Assembly: GCA_003585735.1 (NCBI GenBank)
Contig: NQOH01000001.1
Coordinates: forward strand, 117,543 to 130,140
DNA length: 12,598 bases
Direction of reading: 5' to 3'
Source: Gardnerella kenyensis
GTDB taxonomy: Bacteria; Actinomycetota; Actinomycetes; Actinomycetales; Bifidobacteriaceae
Each line of letters starts with the position of its first letter. Position 1 is the stretch's first letter. Below are positions 6,891-12,598 of the stretch, one piece after another. A program made the translations under genes and the position numbers. Under the pieces are notes generated by a model. It did not search any database. It was not told the origin of the DNA and was given only the letters and a program-made list of their open reading frames with translations.

Positions 6891-6934
6891 AATCCGTTAT
6901 TATCTCAGCTACAAAACTGAGATAATAACGGATT
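6891..6934. terminator. Perfect 18-bp hairpin related to the 52-bp repeats, bidirectional terminator
   Basis: The arms 6891-6908 (AATCCGTTATTATCTCAG) and 6917-6934 are exact reverse complements, with the 8-base loop CTACAAAA. The minus strand continues with TTTTGC after the stem, so it should end transcription of the UPF0182 gene, whose stop codon is 16 bases upstream. The stem keeps the CCGTTA-N4-CTCAG / CTGAG-N4-TAACGG skeleton of the neighbouring repeats, but here the N4 spacers also pair. It therefore looks like a fourth, fully paired member of the same family. Confidence 0.85.
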
Positions 6935-6950
6935 ATTAGCGGCAATTCTA

Positions 6951-9900
6951 CTACTTTGCAGATTCTTCTTTCATAGCCTCACCAATAGCATCGCTTAGCT
7001 CCTTTTGAGCTTTGCCATACGCTTCCCAATTGCCTTCGCGCATAGCAGCATCGGAATCCTTTAATGCTTGAGCTGCGCGCTTAAGAGCAGCTTTTACTTT
7101 AGGATTTAGCGAAGATGAATTAGTAGAGGAAGCTTGATTAGAAGAATTTTGCTTGCTATCTTTACTATCTTTGCTATCTTTGCTACCTTCGCCTATTTGA
7201 GGCTTACTAGACTTATCAGCAGGATTATTAGATGCGTCTCCTGCCAAAGCTCCGGAATCTCCACCAAATACTTGATCAAGAGCTTCATCCAACGTATCAG
7301 CAAATCCAACTTGATCGCCAAACGCAACCAAAACCTTCTTCAACAACGGATAGCTAGTTGATCCACTAGACTGCACGTAAACAGGCTCAACGTAAACTAA
7401 TCCGCCGCCCAATGGCAATGTAAGCAAATTACCGCGCTTAACTTTCGTAGATCCAGATTCAAGCAAATTCAACTCTTTAGACACATTCGCATTTGCGTTG
7501 AAGTTGTTTTGAGCTTGACCAGGTCCTGGAACATTAGAAACCTTCGGCAATTCTTGCAAACGAATTTTTCCATAATTTGGACTAATTTTTCCTGGAGTAT
7601 CACCTGCGTCAGAATCAACCGACATGAAACCTGTTAAGATTTCGCGAGTAATCTTACCTGCTGGAATATATGTTGAAACAAGCGAGAATACTGGCTTCTT
7701 CGCATCTCCAGTTTGCAAAGTCAAATAGTATGGTGGTTGCAAAATATCTTCATTCTGAGCTTGCTGAGATTCGGTAGGATCTACAGGAACCTGCCAAAAA
7801 TCTTCCCCAGAGAAGAATTGACTTGCAGTATCTACATGATACTTTGCGAGCAAATAACGCTGAACCTTAAATAAGCTTTCCGGATAGCGCAAATGCTTCA
7901 TTAAATTGCCAGAAATCTTGGAGATATCGTGATAATGCCCTGGGAAAATTGATCTCCACGCCTTAATCACAGGATCATTCTTATCCCACACGTACAAATC
8001 AACAGAACCGTCGTATGCGTCAACAGTAGCTTTCACAGAATTGCGAATATAATTTGCTCGCTGATTAGTTAAGCCCTTAATCGAACGAGAAGTTGTGGTT
8101 GTGGAATCTTGAGTTACATCACCAAAATCAGTCATTTGAGAGTATGGATACGAATCCGAAGTGGTGTATCCGTCAACAATCCACTTAACCCTACCGTCAA
8201 CAACCGCAGGATACACGCGACCATCCAAAGTCAAATAAGGAGCAACTTTAGATACGCGAGTTTTAGGGTCACGATCGTACAAAATCTGCGAATTTTGAGT
8301 CACGCGATCCGAGAATAGAATCTGGTCTGATTCAAAACGAATAGCGTGCATCAGCCTCGAGAAGAAGCTGCCTACGCTCGGACCACCGTTACCCTTAAAA
8401 GTAGTTAAAGCACCTTGAGAACCAGTTGGATAATCAAACTCCCAAGGAGCTGTGCCTTTTGGTGCACCAACAATAGAATACTCAGGAGCGTTTGGAGAGA
8501 AGTAAATACGAGGCTCATATTTTTGCTGCTTCGTAAGCTTACCTTGAGTAGGAATACCGTATTCCATAAACTGAGGCTGACCGTCCGCAGTAACCTTATT
8601 TCCATAAGCTGCAACCATACCGTATCCGTGTGTGTAAACAGTGTGATCGTTCACCCAGTTGCGATTATCGTTTCCAGCTAGATCAAGCTCTCTTGCAGCA
8701 ATAACCGTGTCTTGACTCACGCCATCAATGTCGTACTTATCTACAGAAAGAGTATCTGCAAAAGTGTAGTATTGCTTTGATTGCTGCAATTGTCGGAATG
8801 TTGGAGAAGTGACTTGAGGGTCTAAAAGCCTAATTTGCGCAGTAGACTCCGCTTCTTTTGCAAGCGCTCCCGACTTTCCTTTAGAAGTAGCGTTATACGA
8901 TTCTTTCTTTACGTTATTCAAACCATAAGCGAACTTCGTAGCATCAATATTTCGTTGAATATAAGTAGCTTCTAATTCCTGAGCGTTAGGCGCTACCTTA
9001 AAACGTTGCAAAAGAGCTGGCCAAGCAAACGATATAACAATCGAGCATGCAATCATAAAAGCTATAGCAGTAGTCGGAGTTTTCCAAGCTTTTACAGCAG
9101 TTTTAAAACGCTCAGCAATCGGCGCTTCTCCTTCTAATGCGTGAGATTTCATAATCCAGAAAGAAATAACAGCACCAACCACAACAGTTACTAATGCCAT
9201 AACTATGCTTCCAGGAACTCCAGCATTCATATCCGTGTATGAACCGCCAGTAATACGAGGGCCGTCAAGAGTTACAACAGCGAACATGTCTAAAATTTGC
9301 TGAGCTGCCCAAGACAAAATCACAAGCATAAACCATATAGCAATTTGCCTGCGAGCGCGCTTTGTAACGCTTAATATTCCTTTTCCGTGAATTGGCACAG
9401 TAAAGTGAACAGCGCCCATAAGCAAATGCGTAACAACAGAGAAAATAAGAGAGATTACTAGCAAAAGCACGAAAGCGCTTGTAAACAGTCTTAATCCAGG
9501 AAGCACAAATACGTAGAAGCCATTGTCAATTCCAAATTGTGGATCTTTAATTCCAAAAGCTTGGGCATTAAACATAAGCAAAATTTGCACCCAGTGGTTG
9601 TAGAATTGCGAACCAAATATTGCGCCAACAATTAATGAAATAATACCTGCAACATGTAAAGCAACTTTGGAACTAATGCCATGCTTTAAGTCTATGATAT
9701 TTCCGCGCACGCTAATATAGGATCCATCTGCATTGCTTGGACGAGCTTTAATTGCCAGTGCTGCAGACAAGTATCCGAAAGCAGACATCAACACAGCGTA
9801 GAGCACCCACACACCTATTTTTGCTGCTAGCTGAATCCAGATTACGCTTTCAAAGCCTAGCTGCGCATACCACATGCAATCGGTAATAAACTTTGCGAGC

Positions 9901-10493
9901 GCAAATGTTGCCGCTACAACAAAAGCAATTACTGCTACTGCAATTGCAAGAATCCAGCGCCATTTTCTTGAACCGCCCATAAATTTACCTACATTAAACT
10001 CTAATCTCATAGAACGCTTATGCTCCTTATTTTTGGTGACTTTATCATCGTTTTTATTGGTGTTATTACTTTCGCTATTTTTTGGCAAATCGCCTTCGTC
10101 TTCTAGTTTTTTCTTAGCTTCTAATAGATCACTAAATAGGTCACCAATGCCATCATCGTCACTATAATAGTCTGCCAAATCTTTTATTTTTTTTGCAAAC
10201 TTTGAAGAAGTCTTATCTTTGTTTTCACTATTAGACTCATCTTTAGAAGCATCTTTAGTAACAACATCATCACTGCTATTATCTTCATCAATGCTTTCTA
10301 CAATTACATCTTGTTCGCTGGAATCACCCATAGAACCATCAGTAGAATCATTATTTTGATTGCTCTTTTTCTTTCCGTCGCTTGAATAATCGGAACGCTT
10401 ATGCACTTTAGTGTTTTTAGGTTTTTTAGCCATATACGCACCAAAAGCAGCCCATGCAATGCCAATGATTATTTCTATGATGACTTTCAACAT
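6951..10493 (-). CDS. UPF0182 family large membrane protein
   Basis: The biochemical role of this family is not established. The 1180-aa product has family segments such as DPQFGIDNGFYVFVLPGLR (about 317-335) and ELEATYIQRNIDATKFAYGL (about 506-525). It also has a C-terminal module with EGNWEAYGKAQKELSDAIGE. Seven membrane helices can be read, at about 179-201, 218-248, 277-298, 334-361, 384-403, 428-448 and 474-495. A large, probably extracellular domain follows (about 500-1110), then a Ser/Asn/Lys-rich stretch with KDSKDSKDS. Unusually, the N-terminus adds a hydrophobic helix (1-20) and a linker rich in Asp, Ser and Lys (22-165). The ATG at 10493 has no Shine-Dalgarno; the ATG at 10433 has a modest GGTG before it. 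I kept 10493 because the extra residues form a plausible membrane helix. The gene appears monocistronic, with terminators on both sides. Confidence 0.92.
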   Translation of the reverse strand: MLKVIIEIIIGIAWAAFGAYMAKKPKNTKVHKRSDYSSDGKKKSNQNNDSTDGSMGDSSEQDVIVESIDEDNSSDDVVTKDASKDESNSENKDKTSSKFAKKIKDLADYYSDDDGIGDLFSDLLEAKKKLEDEGDLPKNSESNNTNKNDDKVTKNKEHKRSMRLEFNVGKFMGGSRKWRWILAIAVAVIAFVVAATFALAKFITDCMWYAQLGFESVIWIQLAAKIGVWVLYAVLMSAFGYLSAALAIKARPSNADGSYISVRGNIIDLKHGISSKVALHVAGIISLIVGAIFGSQFYNHWVQILLMFNAQAFGIKDPQFGIDNGFYVFVLPGLRLFTSAFVLLLVISLIFSVVTHLLMGAVHFTVPIHGKGILSVTKRARRQIAIWFMLVILSWAAQQILDMFAVVTLDGPRITGGSYTDMNAGVPGSIVMALVTVVVGAVISFWIMKSHALEGEAPIAERFKTAVKAWKTPTTAIAFMIACSIVISFAWPALLQRFKVAPNAQELEATYIQRNIDATKFAYGLNNVKKESYNATSKGKSGALAKEAESTAQIRLLDPQVTSPTFRQLQQSKQYYTFADTLSVDKYDIDGVSQDTVIAARELDLAGNDNRNWVNDHTVYTHGYGMVAAYGNKVTADGQPQFMEYGIPTQGKLTKQQKYEPRIYFSPNAPEYSIVGAPKGTAPWEFDYPTGSQGALTTFKGNGGPSVGSFFSRLMHAIRFESDQILFSDRVTQNSQILYDRDPKTRVSKVAPYLTLDGRVYPAVVDGRVKWIVDGYTTSDSYPYSQMTDFGDVTQDSTTTTSRSIKGLTNQRANYIRNSVKATVDAYDGSVDLYVWDKNDPVIKAWRSIFPGHYHDISKISGNLMKHLRYPESLFKVQRYLLAKYHVDTASQFFSGEDFWQVPVDPTESQQAQNEDILQPPYYLTLQTGDAKKPVFSLVSTYIPAGKITREILTGFMSVDSDAGDTPGKISPNYGKIRLQELPKVSNVPGPGQAQNNFNANANVSKELNLLESGSTKVKRGNLLTLPLGGGLVYVEPVYVQSSGSTSYPLLKKVLVAFGDQVGFADTLDEALDQVFGGDSGALAGDASNNPADKSSKPQIGEGSKDSKDSKDSKQNSSNQASSTNSSSLNPKVKAALKRAAQALKDSDAAMREGNWEAYGKAQKELSDAIGEAMKEESAK
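7155..7181. repeat. 9-bp tandem repeats encoding Lys-Asp-Ser near the 3' end of the UPF0182 gene
   Basis: Three 9-bp units (GCTATCTTT, ACTATCTTT, GCTATCTTT) stand in tandem and encode repeated KDS triplets in a low-complexity linker. A partial fourth unit follows. Slippage would add or remove three residues without a frameshift. Confidence 0.75.
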
Positions 10494-10568
10494 AAGGTTA
10501 ATAATACTATATTAATTATTCCCAATCTACTTGTTGTATTTGTTGTGTAATCAAAAATAATTACAAAA

Positions 10569-10598
10569 AAGCGCGCTCACAAAGTAGCGAACGCGCTT
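10569..10598 (-). terminator. Intrinsic terminator of the uracil permease gene
   Basis: AAGCGCG (10569-10575) and CGCGCTT (10592-10598) form a perfect 7-bp GC-rich stem. Read on the minus strand it is followed by a T-run (CGCGCTTTTTTG). It lies 45 bases past the permease stop codon and 76 bases before the UPF0182 start codon, so it separates the two transcription units. The remaining gap (10494-10568) is very AT-rich and probably holds the UPF0182 promoter, but I cannot pick a clear -35/-10 pair. Confidence 0.85.
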
Positions 10599-10643
10599 AA
10601 GTTGATTAAATTGATTAAATTAAATCAGATTGAAGCATTAAGC

Positions 10644-11933
10644 TTAAGCAACATCTGGATCGTCTTTAGCGATTGTGCCAGTGAGCTTACCAATAGCCTT
10701 CATAACGTGGTACACAACCAACACCACAACAGTGCCGATAGCAATACCGTTAAACTGAATTCCAGAAATAGCAAACTGGAAGTTAGCAATACCAATAATC
10801 ATCACGATTGCAGCAATCATAATATTCACTGGCTTGTCGAAGTTCACCTTGTTTTCTACCCAAATGCGCACACCAATCATGCCAATCATGCCGTAAAGCA
10901 AAGTGGTTACACCACCCAAAACGCCTGCTGGAATGGAGTTTACGATTGCACCAAACTTTGGGCAAAGGCTTAATACGAATGCAAAGAATGCAGCGCACCA
11001 GTATGCTGCAGTTGAGTAAACTTTAGTTGCAGCCATAACACCAATATTTTCGCCATATGTAGTTGTGCCGCAACCGCCGAAGCAGCCAGCAATAGCAGTA
11101 CCTAAACCGTCAGCAAACAAAGCTGTGCCAATCTTGGAATCGTAATCTCGACCAGTCATCTGAGCTACAGACTTAACGTGGCCAACGTTTTCAGCAATAA
11201 GCACAAGCACAACCGGCAAGAACATAAGCAGCACAGAGAAATCAACTTGTGGAGTGTGGAACTTAGGGAAGCCAATCCATGAAGCATGCTCAATCTGGCC
11301 AAAATCAACTTGTCCTTTAAAGCAAGCGTAAGCATAACCAACAAGAACACCAAGAAGAATATTCAATCGTCCAAGAAGACCACGGAACACTACTGCAATA
11401 AGCATAACGGCAACCAACGTTACCAACGCTGTATCTGGAGCTTTCTGGAAGTTACTCCAAACAGCAGGACCCAAATTAAAGCCGATAATTGCAACGATTG
11501 CACCATTAACAACTGGCGGCATAATAATGTCAATCCACTTGGCGCCTGCAAAATGCACAAGAACACCAATAATCGCAAGAAGCAAACCAGTGCACATAAT
11601 GCCGAAACTTGCAACAGCAATTCCCTTATGTGCGGCTGTTACTGCCATAACAGGTGCTATAAGACCAAAAGAGCTTCCCAGATAACTAGGAAGCTTATTT
11701 GCGTTAATCAATAAGAACAGTGCCGTGGAAAGAGCAGTGAACATCAAAGTAGTTGATGGATCAAAGCCAGTAAGAATAGGCACTAAGAACGTGGCACCAA
11801 ACATTGCAATAACATGCTGAGCACCAATACCAGCGGTACGAATCCAAGTTAGGCGTTCATCTGGCTCAACTACTTCACCTGGCTTTAAGGTTTTACCATC
11901 GCCATGAAGTTGCCATGTAAATAACGAACTCAT
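10644..11933 (-). CDS. uraA: Uracil permease, NCS2 family
   Basis: This is an inner-membrane proton symporter for uracil (possibly another nucleobase) and feeds pyrimidine salvage. The 429-aa product is the usual length. The N-terminal motif QHVIAMFGATFLVPILTGF (about 39-57) and YLGSSFGLIAPV (about 84-95) match UraA-type NCS2 carriers. The two acidic residues that bind uracil in E. coli UraA are present as Glu248 (in LIAENVGH) and Glu295 (in YGENIGV). Membrane helices cover most of residues 35-415. The ATG at 11933 is preceded by a strong AAGGAG. A 6-bp inverted repeat (CTTGTT/AACAAG) sits immediately upstream of that site. The long leader (11934-12110) is structured and contains nine consecutive T, which suggests control at the RNA level. 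Its own terminator follows, so it is probably a single-gene unit. Confidence 0.9.
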   Translation of the reverse strand: MSSLFTWQLHGDGKTLKPGEVVEPDERLTWIRTAGIGAQHVIAMFGATFLVPILTGFDPSTTLMFTALSTALFLLINANKLPSYLGSSFGLIAPVMAVTAAHKGIAVASFGIMCTGLLLAIIGVLVHFAGAKWIDIIMPPVVNGAIVAIIGFNLGPAVWSNFQKAPDTALVTLVAVMLIAVVFRGLLGRLNILLGVLVGYAYACFKGQVDFGQIEHASWIGFPKFHTPQVDFSVLLMFLPVVLVLIAENVGHVKSVAQMTGRDYDSKIGTALFADGLGTAIAGCFGGCGTTTYGENIGVMAATKVYSTAAYWCAAFFAFVLSLCPKFGAIVNSIPAGVLGGVTTLLYGMIGMIGVRIWVENKVNFDKPVNIMIAAIVMIIGIANFQFAISGIQFNGIAIGTVVVLVVYHVMKAIGKLTGTIAKDDPDVA

Positions 11934-11941
11934 TTCTTCTC

Positions 11942-11955
11942 CTTGTTAAAACAAG
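11942..11955 (-). promoter_or_regulatory. Inverted repeat next to the uraA ribosome binding site
   Basis: On the minus strand CTTGTTTTAACAAG forms a 5-6 bp hairpin whose 3' arm runs into AAGGAG, the uraA Shine-Dalgarno. The overlap of stem and ribosome binding site could modulate translation. The stem is short and AT-rich, so it may also be incidental. Confidence 0.35.
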
Positions 11956-11986
11956 TTTTGCAAGAGACTGTGCGTACAAGTGTTGT

Positions 11987-12015
11987 TCTCTTAAAAAAAA
12001 ACAGGTACTTGTCAA
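11987..12015 (-). promoter_or_regulatory. Consensus -35 box and T9 tract upstream of uraA
   Basis: The minus strand contains TTGACA (12010-12015), a perfect -35 hexamer, followed 8 bases later by nine T (12001-11993). The hexamer at the normal 17-base spacing is AAGAGA, a poor -10. The element may be a promoter with a T-rich spacer. Alternatively it may be part of a leader transcribed from further upstream, where TATACT at 12106-12111 is the best -10 candidate. I cannot decide between the two from sequence alone. Confidence 0.25.
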
Positions 12016-12022
12016 GCGCTGG

Positions 12023-12057
12023 GATGGCAGCTTCTGGGAGGTCTCCATTGTGCCACC
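12023..12057 (-). promoter_or_regulatory. GC-rich candidate stem-loop in the uraA leader
   Basis: On the minus strand GGTGGCA (complement of 12051-12057) can pair with TGCCATC (complement of 12023-12029) over 7 bp with one G-U pair. The arms enclose a 21-base loop containing GGAGACCTCC. The 60 bases 12011-12070 are 60 percent G+C, against about 27 percent in the next 60 bases. I find no match to a PyrR-binding consensus or a purine riboswitch. Confidence 0.3.
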
Positions 12058-12299
12058 GACCCATATGCCAAATGGACATTCTAATGACGCAAAAGATAAG
12101 TGTCGAGTATAAATAAAAAATCGTAAATAAGCTTCTTATTTTTGTTGAAATTTCAAGCAAAATCGGTGTGTCGAAAAGAACACAAAAAGCACCAACCGAA
12201 GTTTACACTTACTCACTTATGTTTAAGAAATTAATTGAATATTATTAAGAATATTTACAATATGAATTGAGTTCTTATGTTCGATTATGTGATTTTTAC

Positions 12300-12322
12300 A
12301 TACGGCGTGTCGCGTATTTTTT
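12300..12322 (+). terminator. Terminator-like hairpin upstream of the YeiH-like gene
   Basis: ATAC(G)GCG pairs with CGCGTAT across a TGT loop, giving seven base pairs with one bulged G. Six T follow (12317-12322). The orientation is plus, the same as the gene that starts 78 bases later. It may end a short transcript coming from the left or act as an attenuator in a long leader. The stem is short, so efficiency is uncertain. Confidence 0.4.
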
Positions 12323-12342
12323 CAGCAAAATGAATAATTATT

Positions 12343-12410
12343 AGCTAAATCATTAATTTATGTTCGTTTTTGTCCGATTATGAGAGAATAATGAGCTAAA
12401 TGGTTAATTT
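12343..12410. repeat. Imperfect 17-bp direct repeat around the YeiH-like start codon
   Basis: AGCTAAATCATTAATTT (12343-12359) and AGCTAAATGGTTAATTT (12394-12410) match at 15 of 17 positions, 51 bases apart. The second copy contains the proposed ATG at 12400. A related similarity, TTATGTTCG followed by CGATTATG, appears at about 12286-12297 and again at about 12359-12381. This suggests the region arose by local duplication or carries repeated regulator sites. Confidence 0.6.
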
Positions 12411-12598
12411 CTTTGATACATGGAAAAAGAAAATCTGCACCATCGATATGGCTCTTATTGCCGTATTGACACTTCTAGCTTCCTTCATTGGTAGCTGGCT
12501 TAAGCAATACCCAGGCTTAAAACTTCTGGGCGCTCTTATTATTGCGTTGCTTGTTGGCATGGCTCTGCAGCTGCCACTGCACGCATACAAAAAGGATA
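12400..12598 (+). CDS. YeiH/UPF0324 family membrane protein (5' part, cut by window end)
   Basis: The 66 visible residues start MVNFFDTWKKK and carry two hydrophobic segments, about 16-33 and 43-60. The phrase PGLKLLGALIIALLVGMALQ (about 39-58) resembles the N-terminal PxLxLLGALIIALLLGM segment of the YeiH/UPF0324 family (conserved hypothetical 698). Members of that family are often annotated as putative sulfate exporters, but the substrate is not well established. The ATG at 12400 has only a weak GAG upstream. An ATG at 12391 is followed directly by a stop, so it cannot be the start. The reading frame runs off the window. The gene is divergent from uraA across an AT-rich intergenic region. 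Confidence 0.75.
   Translation, partial: MVNFFDTWKKKICTIDMALIAVLTLLASFIGSWLKQYPGLKLLGALIIALLVGMALQLPLHAYKKD

Larger units (their letters stand above)
11934..12399. other. Divergent intergenic region between uraA and the YeiH-like gene
   Basis: No gene can be supported in this 466-base stretch. On the uraA side it holds the ribosome binding site hairpin, a T9 run on the minus strand (11993-12001), a GC-rich island (about 12011-12070) and -10/-35-like boxes. The middle holds inverted repeats AAATAAG-CTT-CTTATTT (12125-12141) and TTGAAATTTCAA (12145-12156). The YeiH side is extremely AT-rich, with a terminator-like hairpin at 12300-12322 and an imperfect duplication that includes the start codon. 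I see no tRNA. Confidence 0.6.

Noticed and set aside
11286..11714. 142-codon open frame on the plus strand, antisense to uraA
   Set aside because: It is a shadow of the uracil permease: an Asn/Lys/Thr-rich translation with no family motif and full overlap with a conserved gene.

Overview
The window looks like chromosomal core sequence from an AT-rich member of the Actinomycetota, most probably Bifidobacteriaceae and plausibly Gardnerella. This rests on the UPF0182 giant membrane protein, the pth-mfd pair, Shine-Dalgarno-led starts and the AT-rich codon choice. The genus is an inference from recollection, not from a search. I see no transposase, phage gene, tRNA, rRNA or CRISPR array.

Layout from left to right: the last 25 codons of an unidentified plus-strand gene (1-78) run into a strong terminator hairpin facing the end of mfd. 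On the minus strand come mfd (transcription-repair coupling factor, 1214 aa) and pth (peptidyl-tRNA hydrolase), which overlap by 11 bases and form an operon. Upstream of them, also on the minus strand, is a ThiY/NMT1-like substrate-binding lipoprotein. It is transcribed divergently from a plus-strand ABC permease. These two are probably parts of one importer for a pyrimidine thiamin precursor or a related small molecule, but no ATPase gene is present and no TPP riboswitch is visible. Both leaders instead hold hairpins of unknown function.

The permease converges on a 1180-aa UPF0182 membrane protein. The 217-base gap between them holds three copies of a 52-bp repeat, each folding into a hairpin, plus a fourth related hairpin with a perfect 18-bp stem. 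Upstream of the UPF0182 gene lies a uracil permease of the NCS2 family (minus strand) with its own T-tailed terminator.

A 466-base divergent intergenic region (11934-12399) separates the uracil permease from the start of a plus-strand YeiH/UPF0324-type membrane protein cut by the window end. It contains a GC-rich island, a run of nine T on the uracil-permease strand, several inverted repeats and a terminator-like hairpin facing the YeiH gene.

No clearly new multi-gene system is evident. The best leads are noncoding: the hairpin repeat family between the convergent genes, the structured leaders of the split ABC transporter, and the uracil-permease leader.
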